A stretch of 54,637 nt of DNA from an uncultured Vampirovibrio sp. (GCA_910577635.1 CAJTNR010000008.1:18723-73359); one strand, 5' to 3'; positions 1-7,429 are shown, counted from the stretch's first letter. The notes: generated by a model not told the origin, from the letters alone. A program made the numbers and translations.

Positions 1-55
1 TTCGACTCCTGGTCCCAAAAAAATCTTAAGAATGCAAAAAAATTTGCCGATGGCC
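1..55. repeat. Left copy of a 55-bp perfect direct repeat
   Basis: Bases 1-55 are identical to 115-169. The repeated unit starts with TTCGACTCCTGGTCCC, which looks like a T-loop and 3' flank of a tRNA on the + strand. It ends with the last bases of the minus-strand tRNA-Leu. The intervening 56-114 is unrelated and holds a perfect hairpin. It could be a genuine partial duplication around tRNA 3' ends or an assembly artefact at a contig edge. Confidence 0.9.
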
Positions 56-66
56 ACTCTGCCGAA

Positions 67-94
67 GAAAAAGTGCGTTGAATCGCACTTTTTC
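67..94. terminator. Perfect 11-bp hairpin with A/T-rich flanks, terminator-like
   Basis: GAAAAAGTGCG at 67-77 pairs perfectly with CGCACTTTTTC at 84-94 around a 6-nt loop. The A and T runs sit inside the stem, so it could work in both directions. It lies between the two copies of the 55-bp repeat. Confidence 0.5.
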
Positions 95-114
95 TGAGAG
101 GTAAGAACCGACGG

Positions 115-169
115 TTCGACTCCTGGTCCCAAAAAAATCTTAAGAATGCAAAAAAATTTGCCGATGGCC
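115..169. repeat. Right copy of the 55-bp perfect direct repeat
   Basis: Identical to 1-55. Its right end (159-169) is the 3' end of the intact tRNA-Leu gene, so the left copy contains only an 11-bp stub of that tRNA. The T-loop-like sequence at 115-121 does not fold with its upstream bases into a proper T-stem, so no complete + strand tRNA is called here. Confidence 0.9.
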
Positions 170-244
170 GGAGTCGAACCGGCACGTGGGGTGAACCACA
201 CCAGATTTTGAGTCTGGCACGTCTACCAATTTCATCACATCGGC
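159..244 (-). tRNA. tRNA-Leu (anticodon CAA)
   Basis: On the minus strand an 86-nt cloverleaf starts GCCGATG and ends CATCGGC plus discriminator A, giving a perfect 7-bp acceptor stem. The anticodon arm CCAGA-CTCAAAA-TCTGG places CAA at positions 34-36 (reads UUG, Leu). The long variable arm and the T-arm GCCGG-TTCGACT-CCGGC fit a class II leucine tRNA. The 3' CCA is not encoded (the next bases are AAA), so CCA must be added after transcription. Confidence 0.95.
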
Positions 245-265
245 AAATTTATTTAAGATAGAATA

Positions 266-293
266 ATTGTACTATAAAAAAGTTATTTTTCAA
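266..293 (-). promoter_or_regulatory. Promoter for tRNA-Leu
   Basis: Minus-strand TTGAAA (288-293) and TACAAT (266-271) are separated by 16 bp, placing the start about 15-20 nt before the tRNA 5' end. It overlaps the last codons of gatB, so the tRNA probably has its own promoter inside the upstream gene. Confidence 0.5.
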
Positions 294-1728
294 GTTCACT
301 TTTTAATAATTTATTCAATAACTGCGGATTAGCTCTTCCTTTTGTTTCTTTCATGGCTTGACCGACAAAGAATCCAAAAAGCTTATCCTTGCCTCCTTTA
401 TAAGCTGCAACTTGCTGCGGGTTATCTGCAATGATTTTTTGTATAACAGGAAGGATTGAGCTTTCGTCTGAAATTACAGATAAACCTTTCTTTTCAACCA
501 GCTTTTGAGCATCTTCACCGGTTTTTAGGATATCAATAATCAAACTTTTTGCAATATTATTAGAAATTGTTCCTTTTTTTAATAATTCAAGCAATTTAGA
601 AAAATTGTCAACTGTTAGTTTAGATTCTTCAATTGTAATTTTTTCTTCTTTTAAAAATGCCGCAACTTCACCCATTAGGAAATTAGAAGCGGTTTTTGCA
701 TCTACTCCTTTATCTAATAATTTGTCATAGTACAAAGCCATATCCATTTGATTAACAATAACTGAAGCATCATAGTCGCTTAAGCCTTGATCTTTGTATC
801 TTTGAAGTTTTTGCTGCGGAAGTTCAGGCATTTTTGCTCTAATTTCCTCAATCCATTCTTTAGATATTTCTAAAGGCATTAAATCAGGTTCAGGAAAGTA
901 TCTGTAATCATGCGCATCTTCTTTTCCTCTCATAGATGAAGTTGTGCCTGAATTATCGTCCCAGAGTCTGGTTTCTTGGATTACTACTCCTCCTTCTTCA
1001 AGAATTTCAGCCTGACGCTCAAATTCGTATTCAATTGCTCTTGTTAAGGATTTAAAGCTGTTAACATTTTTAATTTCAGCCCTTGTTCCAAATTCTTTTT
1101 GTCCTATAGGACGAATTGAAACATTGGCATCTGCCCTCATAGAGCCTTCTTCTAAGTTTCCGTCACAGACTCCGATGTATCTTAGAATATTTCTCAAGCT
1201 TTCAACATACTCTCTTGCTTCCTGAGCACTTCTCATATCAGGCTCTGAAACGATTTCCAACAGCGGAGTTCCGGCTCTGTTTAAATCGACTAAAGAATAA
1301 CTTGAGCCATAGAGTCCTGATGCACCGGCATGGACAAGTTTTCCTGCATCTTCTTCAAGATGTGCTCTTGTAATACCGATTTTTTTATTGGAAATTTCTA
1401 CCCAGCCGCCTTCGCAAATCGGCTCGTCAAACTGGGAAATCTGGTATCCTTTCGGCAAGTCAGGATAGAAGTATTGTTTTCTATCGAATTTACATCTATT
1501 TGGAATTTTTGAATTAAGCGCTAAACCAACAAGAATAGCCATATTAACACATTCTTTATTCAAAACAGGTAAAACCCCGGGCAATCCTAAAGTTATTGGC
1601 CCTGTTTCTGTATTTGGCTCGCGTCCGAATTCACAACCTTCTCTTCCAAAGATTTTACTCTTTGTTTTTAGTTGCGCATGGACTTCTAAACCGATAACCA
1701 TTTCATACTTATCTTTATAATTAGACAT
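283..1728 (-). CDS. gatB: Aspartyl/glutamyl-tRNA(Asn/Gln) amidotransferase subunit B
   Basis: GatB is the kinase/transamidase subunit of GatCAB, which converts misacylated Glu-tRNA(Gln) or Asp-tRNA(Asn) to the amide form in the cytoplasm. The 481-aa protein has the family opening EMVIGLEVHAQL, the core motifs NRAGTPLLEIVSEPDMRS and YFPEPDLMPL, and a C-terminal YqeY-like helical domain ending NPQLLNKLL. The length is normal. I chose the ATG at 1728 because AAAGGAG lies 6 nt upstream. An in-frame extension to 1767 lacks a ribosome site and family similarity. gatA and gatC are not in the window, so the subunits are not in one operon here. Confidence 0.97.
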   Translation of the reverse strand: MSNYKDKYEMVIGLEVHAQLKTKSKIFGREGCEFGREPNTETGPITLGLPGVLPVLNKECVNMAILVGLALNSKIPNRCKFDRKQYFYPDLPKGYQISQFDEPICEGGWVEISNKKIGITRAHLEEDAGKLVHAGASGLYGSSYSLVDLNRAGTPLLEIVSEPDMRSAQEAREYVESLRNILRYIGVCDGNLEEGSMRADANVSIRPIGQKEFGTRAEIKNVNSFKSLTRAIEYEFERQAEILEEGGVVIQETRLWDDNSGTTSSMRGKEDAHDYRYFPEPDLMPLEISKEWIEEIRAKMPELPQQKLQRYKDQGLSDYDASVIVNQMDMALYYDKLLDKGVDAKTASNFLMGEVAAFLKEEKITIEESKLTVDNFSKLLELLKKGTISNNIAKSLIIDILKTGEDAQKLVEKKGLSVISDESSILPVIQKIIADNPQQVAAYKGGKDKLFGFFVGQAMKETKGRANPQLLNKLLKSELEK

Positions 1729-1757
1729 TTTTACTCCTTTTGAAGATTTTTGTTTTA

Positions 1758-1766
1758 ATTCTATCA
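1758..1766 (-). promoter_or_regulatory. Extended -10 promoter of gatB
   Basis: Minus-strand TGATAGAAT (TGn plus TAGAAT) lies about 30 nt before the gatB ATG. No good -35 is visible, as is common for extended -10 promoters. The same motif precedes secA and the binding-protein gene at 26288. Confidence 0.6.
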
Positions 1767-1863
1767 CAAAAATACAATTGAGTTTAACAATGCTTAATAA
1801 ATTTTAAAATCAAAGGCAATTTTTTCTCCTATTTCTTTTTAGTTATTATAAAAAGGGGTATTT

Positions 1864-2565
1864 ATGCAGAATTGTTCTAATAATCCAATTTCAAATAACC
1901 AAGGCTGTTATCCAATTCAAGGGCCTAATGCTGTTAGTATAAATATTATATCGCCTCAAGCTTATGGTACTGCTCCTTGTTCTCAATCGCAGCAAATACC
2001 CAATTATTACCCGATGTATGGAGTTAATCCTAATCCAGGGTTTATATATCCTTCTAATTATAATAACTTTTTTCCTTCTAACTCTTTAAATGCTTTTAAT
2101 AATGAAAAACTTCCTAAAAAAGCTGTTGAAGAGCCAATTGAGGAAAAAAAAGAAGAAGATAAAAAAACAGAAGAAGAAAAAACTAAAAAAATTACTCCTT
2201 TAACAAACGAATATGTTCAATCATTGGAGAACTATTTAAATAATGATAATCCAAAAATTAGATTAATCGGTGCTAAAGAACTTATGGAAAGATTTAAAGA
2301 GGATGACAATCGAAAAGACAATCCTTCTTTAATCCCTCTGTTGAATAAAGTGTTAAAGGATACTTCAGCTGCTGTAAGATTTTTAGGACTGACTACTCTT
2401 CAATTGGGCTATTGTGTAGGCGACAATGAAACTGTAGAGATTTTAAAGGCAATTCAAGCCCAGAATCAGGATAAATTTGGAGAAGATTCCTTATTAGCTT
2501 CTCAAATACTATTAAACCTTTCGGCGCCCGAGCAGGTTGAAGTTTTAAAAGACGGTGATAAATAA
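1864..2565 (+). CDS. Hypothetical protein, N/P-rich N-terminus with HEAT-like C-terminus
   Basis: 233 aa, function not recognised. Residues about 1-80 are low-complexity (N, P, Y, S, Q) and contain GPNAVSINIISPQAYGT, almost the same as a segment of the protein at 3164. Then comes a charged E/K linker (about 85-115). From about 120 to the end come short helical repeats resembling HEAT repeats (NPKIRLIGAKELMERF, TSAAVRFLGLTTLQLG). There is no signal peptide. AGGGG lies just before the ATG. The stop overlaps the next ATG (TAATG), so the two are translationally coupled. Probably a lineage-specific scaffold or adaptor; that role is inference. Confidence 0.8.
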   Translation: MQNCSNNPISNNQGCYPIQGPNAVSINIISPQAYGTAPCSQSQQIPNYYPMYGVNPNPGFIYPSNYNNFFPSNSLNAFNNEKLPKKAVEEPIEEKKEEDKKTEEEKTKKITPLTNEYVQSLENYLNNDNPKIRLIGAKELMERFKEDDNRKDNPSLIPLLNKVLKDTSAAVRFLGLTTLQLGYCVGDNETVEILKAIQAQNQDKFGEDSLLASQILLNLSAPEQVEVLKDGDK

Positions 2566-2996
2566 TGACATTAATATCAAAAGCAGCAGGGACCTTAAGT
2601 TTAATATCCTGTGTTAAGGATATTCACCAAACTGCCGTTATTTATTCTAACAACGCCTATGCTAAAGCATCAAGTGATACCTATATTGCCCGTGCGGTTT
2701 CTAACCAAAAAACAGACAAGTTATCCCCTAAAGATGCGAATCGGAAAAACTGGCTTTTAAAAAATCAGTTTATGCAAGGCGCAGTTGAGACTTTAGGCAG
2801 AATCGGGGGGTATCTAAAAGGCTTTGGGGTTGCTGCCGTTCGATATGCTCCTAATTTTGGATTAATTACAGGTGCAATGTTATTCAAAAATAAAAAACTT
2901 GCAAATGCGTCCTCTGTAGGTTTGGCGATATTGGAACTGTATGATTTTATCAAAAACTCAACAGGAATATTTCGAAGAAATGACTATCTTAAATGA
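2565..2996 (+). CDS. Hypothetical small protein, coupled to upstream HEAT-like gene
   Basis: 143 aa, family not recognised. It overlaps the upstream gene by one base. The C-terminal half has two weakly hydrophobic stretches (YLKGFGVAAVRYAPNFGLITGAMLF and ASSVGLAILELYDFI) that may be amphipathic or membrane-associated. The composition (many K, N, A and a LITGAMLF segment) resembles the lineage-type proteins at 39241, 40359 and 52569. No catalytic motif is visible. Confidence 0.75.
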   Translation: MTLISKAAGTLSLISCVKDIHQTAVIYSNNAYAKASSDTYIARAVSNQKTDKLSPKDANRKNWLLKNQFMQGAVETLGRIGGYLKGFGVAAVRYAPNFGLITGAMLFKNKKLANASSVGLAILELYDFIKNSTGIFRRNDYLK

Positions 2997-3026
2997 TGTA
3001 ACAGATTGTAAAGGGGGCAAAAACCT

Positions 3027-3035
3027 TGATATAAT
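3027..3035 (+). promoter_or_regulatory. Extended -10 promoter for the gene at 3164
   Basis: TGATATAAT is a consensus extended -10. The predicted start near 3042 gives a roughly 120-nt 5' UTR, long for this window. Just before the Shine-Dalgarno sequence there is a small dyad TTGTGT...ACACAA (about 3131-3150). Confidence 0.55.
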
Positions 3036-3163
3036 AGAAAGATTGTTAAATTGATAATAGAAATTTGAAGAAAAGTTAATAATATTTTAAAAAAACAGGC
3101 AATTATTTTTATTCACAAGTTTTAAACAGATTGTGTGGAAGATTACACAAAAAGGAGAACTAA

Positions 3164-4264
3164 ATGATTCAACCAACCAATGCTCAACAACCATATCCTC
3201 AACAGGGTGGAGCAAATGCTGTAAGCATTAATATCTACAATCCGCAAGCGTATGGAAATACACCTCAGACTACACCTCAGGTTCCTAATTATACTAATTC
3301 TTATTATCAAATTCCACAGGCGTCGGTTTATCAACCGCAAATGATGCCTCAGGACCCATATCAACAGCAGTATTACCAGCAGTATATGATGCCTGCTCAA
3401 AATCCTATCCTTGCACAGTATCCTGCTTCGGATTTAAGCCAGTATCAACAGCCGCAAATGGTTTCAGTTCCTGCACCACAGGTTGTACAGGATAGTGTAA
3501 TTGAACAAGCTCCTCAACAACAACCTATAGAACAAGTACAGCAGCCGGCAGAACCTGTTGTAGAAGAACCGGCAGCCCAAGGACCCGTGGTAGATACAGA
3601 AGCTCTTGTTAATCAATTAAAAAGCAATGATGTTGACCAAAAAGCTGCAGCAATTAACAAAATAGCAGAGCACGTTCAAGATGCTCCAGATATTGCTCTT
3701 CAGGTGGTTTCAGAGCCAATAATGCAAGGATTAGTTGATATAATTAAAGAAGACACAAGTGCTCTTGAAGGACCTACTGATAAACAGGTTGAAATTGCAA
3801 GAAAAGTGGCGGAAGGTCAGCAATTGACCCCTGAAGAAGACGCACTGGCTGAACAATTGTCTCCAAGGGACAAAGTAAATAAAAATAGAATTTTTGCAAT
3901 GTATACCCTTGCTATGATTCTAAAACTGCAAAAAGATGAACTTCAAAGACTTGCAGCACAAGATCCAAGTGCCCAGCAGCTAATAACACCTCTTCAAGAT
4001 TCTGTAGGGTATAAAGAACTTGTTGATGTAATTGATAATGACTTGAGACCTGAAGTAAAAATCGCTGCTATTCAAGCATTAAGATTCATTAGCTCAGCAG
4101 AAGATGAAGCACTGGTTACAAAGGCTTTAGAAAAAGCTTTGGCATCAGATGATGAAGGCGTTAAAGCAGCAGCGCAAGAAGCAATAAGCTCTTTTGCACA
4201 ACAAGCGCAGGCAGCTCAGCAAGATACGCAAGTTCAAGAACAGCAGCAAGCACAGGCTGCTTAA
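3164..4264 (+). CDS. Hypothetical Q/P-rich protein with HEAT-like C-terminal domain
   Basis: 366 aa. Residues 1-145 are rich in Q, P, Y and V and contain GANAVSINIYNPQAYGN, shared with the protein at 1864. Residues about 145-350 are helical, with HEAT-like units (EVKIAAIQALRFISSA, DEGVKAAAQEAISSF), then a Q/A-rich tail. AAGGAG lies 6 nt before the ATG. The two genes look like paralogues with a common tag region and different helical domains. No signal peptide or transmembrane helix. Function unknown; a protein-protein interaction role is inference. Confidence 0.85.
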   Translation: MIQPTNAQQPYPQQGGANAVSINIYNPQAYGNTPQTTPQVPNYTNSYYQIPQASVYQPQMMPQDPYQQQYYQQYMMPAQNPILAQYPASDLSQYQQPQMVSVPAPQVVQDSVIEQAPQQQPIEQVQQPAEPVVEEPAAQGPVVDTEALVNQLKSNDVDQKAAAINKIAEHVQDAPDIALQVVSEPIMQGLVDIIKEDTSALEGPTDKQVEIARKVAEGQQLTPEEDALAEQLSPRDKVNKNRIFAMYTLAMILKLQKDELQRLAAQDPSAQQLITPLQDSVGYKELVDVIDNDLRPEVKIAAIQALRFISSAEDEALVTKALEKALASDDEGVKAAAQEAISSFAQQAQAAQQDTQVQEQQQAQAA

Positions 4265-4303
4265 ATAAAACAAAAATCGGTTGAATAATTTAGTGAAAAT
4301 AAT

Positions 4304-4337
4304 AAAAGACCTTAGAAAGCAATTTTTAAGGTCTTTT
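4304..4337. terminator. Bidirectional intrinsic terminator
   Basis: AAAAGACCTTA (4304-4314) pairs perfectly with TAAGGTCTTTT (4327-4337). The A and T tracts on each side suit termination of both the + gene ending at 4264 and the minus gene ending at 4345. Confidence 0.85.
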
Positions 4338-4344
4338 AATTTAT

Positions 4345-6342
4345 TTATTTTATTTTCTGCGGTCTGTAAACATTCAAATATACCCAGTAGCTTGATAATA
4401 TTTTTTTAATATAGTTTTTTGTCTCAATATAAGGAATATTTTCAACAAAAACATCAATTTCACCATTAGCAATGGAATCATTTTTAAGCCATTTATCAAT
4501 CTTTCCAGGTCCGGCGTTATAAGCTAGAATTGCAAGATATTCGCTGTTTTCAAAGCGCTCAAGCAGATAAGCAAAGTATTTTACTCCCATTCTTAAATTT
4601 TCGTCTTCATTGTATAAAGTTTTAGTGCCAACCGGTTTTTTTTCAATGAATTCAGCTGTAGCAGGCATCAGCTGTGATAAACCCAATGCACCTACCGAGC
4701 TTTTTGAGTTTCTGTCAAAGTGGCTTTCTTCTCTAACTAAACTTAAGAATAGATAAGGACTGATATTGTATTTTTCGCAGTACCTGTTAATTTCTTTTTC
4801 ATAAACAATTGGATAAATTAATCTTAATCTATAATCTGAGAATTCACACTTATAATCACCTTGTTCTTTAAGAGTTGATAAAAATTTATCTCTTGCAGTT
4901 TTGATTGATAGAGGGAAGTTTCTTTTTCTGTTTGCAATCCAGGAGTCAACATATTCATCTTTAATTCTTAGCTCATCTATTGTTTGATAATCTCCTTGTG
5001 CGGATAAGAACATAAGGAGCTCATCTTTAAATAGTGTTTGTTCAGCAATGAGCAAGTATTCTCCTTTAAAAATTTTATTTTTAATGAATAAGCTTTTGTG
5101 ACTGTTTGGTTTCTTAATTTCTCTTGATTCTTTTGTGCTCAAAAACGCATAATAGCTTAAGGGGTAGTTTTTTGTTACTTTATAAAAAGCAACAAGAGCT
5201 TCCTTTGTTCTTTTTTGATTAGATAAAGTTTTTCCATACCAGTATTGAATCCTTGGGGCATCTTGGGTATCGGGGTAGAGTTCAAAGTGTTTTTTAGCCA
5301 AGTCTTCACAAACCTGAAATCTTGATAGTTTGTAATTGTACCAGAATAATTCCCACAGAGAATTAGATGCCCAAATAGAGGTCGGATATTTTTCTGTTAT
5401 ATATTCATAGAATTTAATAGCCCGAATAGAACTGCTGCTCTCTGCCAGTTTATATAGAATAGTAGGATAGATATAAGAATTGGGGTATTTTCTATACAGT
5501 GTCTGCAATAGCTGAATTTTTCCAGAATTGCTAAGAGCTGCAAGTCTGTCAATTGCCCAGTCGATTTCCTTTTCCTCAACAGAACTTTCTTCAAGATTTA
5601 ATCCTTTGAGAATTGTTTCTTTTTCTGCTTCTTTTCTTTCAAGCCCTCTGTAGCATTTGGAAATTTTGTACCAGTTTTTGTTGAAATCCGTATCAAGATA
5701 GTAATTTAGCGCTTGTTTATACTTGTTATTATCAAGATAAGCACTTGCAATTATTTCTCTATCCTCTTTGGTTAAGATAAAATCTTCTTTGGATATAGAA
5801 TCCAGTGCACTAAGTGCAAATTTACCATTAGGAACATTCTTTAAGTATTCAATATACTTTTCTTTTTTTGCGTTATTATTGGAAGTCAGCCTTGCAATTC
5901 TATAAGCGCTTGCAAGTCCAAAGTCGGTATCAGGGTAGTTTTTGTAGATATATTTATATTTTTTTAAACTCATAACTTCATCATCAATTTTTAGCTCAAG
6001 CGCTAATGATGCTTCGTTATAAAGAGCAAAGGGTTTAAGATTTTCGTCTTTTGTTGTTTTTGCCAGCTCGCTAATTTTTGTATATGCTGTTTTTTTATCA
6101 GACAATTGAATTGCACATTGGTATTGTTTCAAAAGTGCTAGAGAATAAAACTTTGAGAATTTTTTAATTTGTTTAAAGTTATAATAAGCATCCGAAAAGT
6201 TTCTATCATAATAAAACCCTTGTCCTTGGGAGTATATTCTTTTGGCTTCGGTATCACATTTGAATTTGGCAGCCTTAATTGCTACCCAACAAACCAGCAC
6301 AATAAGTATTAAAAGAAATATTTTTAAAACTTTGCTATTCAT
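4345..6342 (-). CDS. Membrane-anchored soluble-type lytic murein transglycosylase with TPR-like repeats
   Basis: 665 aa. A hydrophobic N-terminal segment (about residues 7-25) is a signal anchor. A long helical TPR-like region follows (about 35-490), then a C-terminal SLT domain with REESHFDRNSKSSVGALGLSQLMPATA, where Glu539 of the ES motif is the predicted catalytic acid, and AYNAGPGKIDKW. It cleaves peptidoglycan to 1,6-anhydro products in the periplasm. The architecture matches E. coli Slt and the cyanobacterial versions. A -10 hexamer 6 nt before the ATG suggests a leaderless mRNA. It is divergent from the CRISPR leader. Confidence 0.93.
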   Translation of the reverse strand: MNSKVLKIFLLILIVLVCWVAIKAAKFKCDTEAKRIYSQGQGFYYDRNFSDAYYNFKQIKKFSKFYSLALLKQYQCAIQLSDKKTAYTKISELAKTTKDENLKPFALYNEASLALELKIDDEVMSLKKYKYIYKNYPDTDFGLASAYRIARLTSNNNAKKEKYIEYLKNVPNGKFALSALDSISKEDFILTKEDREIIASAYLDNNKYKQALNYYLDTDFNKNWYKISKCYRGLERKEAEKETILKGLNLEESSVEEKEIDWAIDRLAALSNSGKIQLLQTLYRKYPNSYIYPTILYKLAESSSSIRAIKFYEYITEKYPTSIWASNSLWELFWYNYKLSRFQVCEDLAKKHFELYPDTQDAPRIQYWYGKTLSNQKRTKEALVAFYKVTKNYPLSYYAFLSTKESREIKKPNSHKSLFIKNKIFKGEYLLIAEQTLFKDELLMFLSAQGDYQTIDELRIKDEYVDSWIANRKRNFPLSIKTARDKFLSTLKEQGDYKCEFSDYRLRLIYPIVYEKEINRYCEKYNISPYLFLSLVREESHFDRNSKSSVGALGLSQLMPATAEFIEKKPVGTKTLYNEDENLRMGVKYFAYLLERFENSEYLAILAYNAGPGKIDKWLKNDSIANGEIDVFVENIPYIETKNYIKKILSSYWVYLNVYRPQKIK

Positions 6343-6348
6343 ATCCTG

Positions 6349-6354
6349 ATTCTA
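6349..6354 (-). promoter_or_regulatory. -10 box of the transglycosylase gene, predicted leaderless
   Basis: Minus-strand TAGAAT ends 6 nt before the ATG at 6342, so transcription should start at or next to the A of the start codon. The intervening CAGGAT looks like a Shine-Dalgarno sequence but would not be in the RNA if the start is as predicted. Confidence 0.5.
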
Positions 6355-6693
6355 TAATACATTAATCTATTGTTAATAGCAAATTGTAACTAATCTTATA
6401 GTAATACTTATTTACAATGATTGATTTTTTTGTAAGAGCTATATTTTTTATATGATTATAAAAAATTATGTATATTTACCATTTGAAGTTGTAATTGTTT
6501 AAAAGTTGTTTTGCTTTAAAATAAAATATTACAAAAATTCTTTTAAATGAATCTACTAAGGCTCAATCAGCCGATGAGCTAAATATTGATACAAGAATCT
6601 TGGTAATATTGAATGCGATAAAAGTTCAGCAGCTATTACTTTGTTTGATAAATATATGTTATAATTTACAAAGCAAATTCATGATGAGTATTA
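6355..6693 (+). promoter_or_regulatory. CRISPR leader region with an extra repeat-like extended -10
   Basis: This A/T-rich stretch holds no intact gene. At 6654-6665 the 12-mer ATATGTTATAAT is identical to the 3' end of the CRISPR repeat. It includes a full extended -10 (TGTTATAAT, 6657-6665) and is followed by 28 nt and then repeat 1. That is nearly the same spacing as real spacers (29-30 nt). Positions about 6548-6664 have higher GC and read like decayed coding sequence split between frames (fragments TKAQSADELNID and SSAAITLFDKYML), possibly a pseudogene remnant; weak. Confidence 0.6.
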
Positions 6694-6926
6694 GTTTTGA
6701 TTTCCACTTAATTTAAAATATGTTATAATGCAAAATGTAATTATTCCTGAGATATTTAGTTTTGATTTCCACTTAATTTAAAATATGTTATAATAATAGA
6801 GGTACTTAGTATAAGCCAAGTAAAGTTTTGATTTCCACTTAATTTAAAATATGTTATAATAAAATAATCAGAAAACTATACAAAGGAGCTGTTTTGATTT
6901 CCACTTAATTTAAAATATGTTATAAT
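6694..6926 (+). CRISPR. Type II-C CRISPR array, 4 identical 36-bp repeats and 3 spacers
   Basis: Repeats at 6694-6729, 6759-6794, 6825-6860 and 6891-6926 are identical. They start GTTTTGATTTCC and end AAAATATGTTATAAT. Spacers are 6730-6758 (29 nt), 6795-6824 (30 nt) and 6861-6890 (30 nt). Orientation is + because the anti-repeat downstream is complementary and because each repeat ends in an extended -10 (TGTTATAAT), the arrangement known from Neisseria and Campylobacter type II-C arrays. Each spacer would give a separately initiated crRNA starting about 6-7 nt into the spacer, leaving roughly 23-24 nt of guide. No spacer match was noticed by eye within the window. Confidence 0.97.
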
Positions 6927-6930
6927 AGGA

Positions 6931-6959
6931 TATACAAAAATAAATAAATAGTATATAAT
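6931..6959 (+). promoter_or_regulatory. Predicted tracrRNA promoter
   Basis: TATACA (6931-6936, 4 of 6 to consensus) and TATAAT (6954-6959) are separated by exactly 17 bp, predicting a start at about 6966, just at the beginning of the anti-repeat. The extended -10 at the end of repeat 4 (6918-6926) is a second possible upstream start, near 6933. Confidence 0.6.
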
Positions 6960-6965
6960 AAAAAA

Positions 6966-7085
6966 GTAAAATATTTGAAATTAAGTGGCCAATCATAATT
7001 GACAAGAGAATAGTTAACTCCTCTACTTATATGTACGAATTGATTCATTCTCTACCTTTAAAAATTAAATATACATTAATTTTAA
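6966..7085 (+). ncRNA. tracrRNA
   Basis: Bases 6967-6999 are an anti-repeat. Aligned to the reverse complement of the repeat they give 27 Watson-Crick pairs plus one G-U, with a small CC bulge at 6989-6990 and three isolated mismatches. The longest block is AAATTAAGTGG. The tail has a 7-bp stem AGAGAAT/ATTCTCT (7005-7011 with 7047-7053) enclosing smaller hairpins, and an A/T-only stem AAAATTAA/TTAATTTT (7061-7068 with 7076-7083). There is no clear U-tract, so the 3' end is uncertain. It lies on the same strand as the array and converges on cas2. Confidence 0.85.
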
Positions 7086-7092
7086 CACAAAC

Positions 7093-7422
7093 TTACCAAA
7101 AAGTCATTTGTTGTTCCATTTGTTGTGCAGCTTTCTTTTTGTATTTGGATTTTTTGTATCCTGTTTGTTCAATGCAAACTGAAAGGCTCCACTGTCTGTC
7201 TGTAATATAAAAAGCATTAATCAACCCTGTCTTGGGTGCGATTAATTTCAAGTTTCTAATATGGGTTGTTGTTTTGTCATAAGTTACGCATGAGCGTACA
7301 TAGATTGAGTTTTGCAGCATAAAATAACCCTGGTTTAAAAGTTCTTTTCTGAATCTATTTGCCTGATGCATTTGCTCTTTTTCAAATACCGGCAAATCAA
7401 AGCATACTAAAATCCATCCCAT
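7093..7422 (-). CDS. cas2: CRISPR-associated endonuclease Cas2
   Basis: 109 aa from the ATG at 7422. The opening MGWILVCFDLPV carries the conserved Asp of the Cas2 ferredoxin-like fold. Cas2 is the structural partner of Cas1 in spacer integration. GGGGAG lies 10 nt before this ATG and overlaps the end of cas1, so coupling is likely. An upstream TTG at 7440 would add six residues but has no ribosome site. The K/Q-rich C-terminus is normal for type II Cas2. Confidence 0.95.
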   Translation of the reverse strand: MGWILVCFDLPVFEKEQMHQANRFRKELLNQGYFMLQNSIYVRSCVTYDKTTTHIRNLKLIAPKTGLINAFYITDRQWSLSVCIEQTGYKKSKYKKKAAQQMEQQMTFW

Positions 7423-7429
7423 ACGATAC

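Noticed and set aside
115..131. A + strand tRNA ending TTCGACTCCTGGTCCCA
   Set aside because: The upstream bases do not form a T-stem with it and no anticodon arm is found in 56-114; only a T-loop-like string remains.
6730..6890. Self-targeting spacers within this window
   Set aside because: By-eye comparison of the three spacers with the window found no match; only a full genome search could exclude it.
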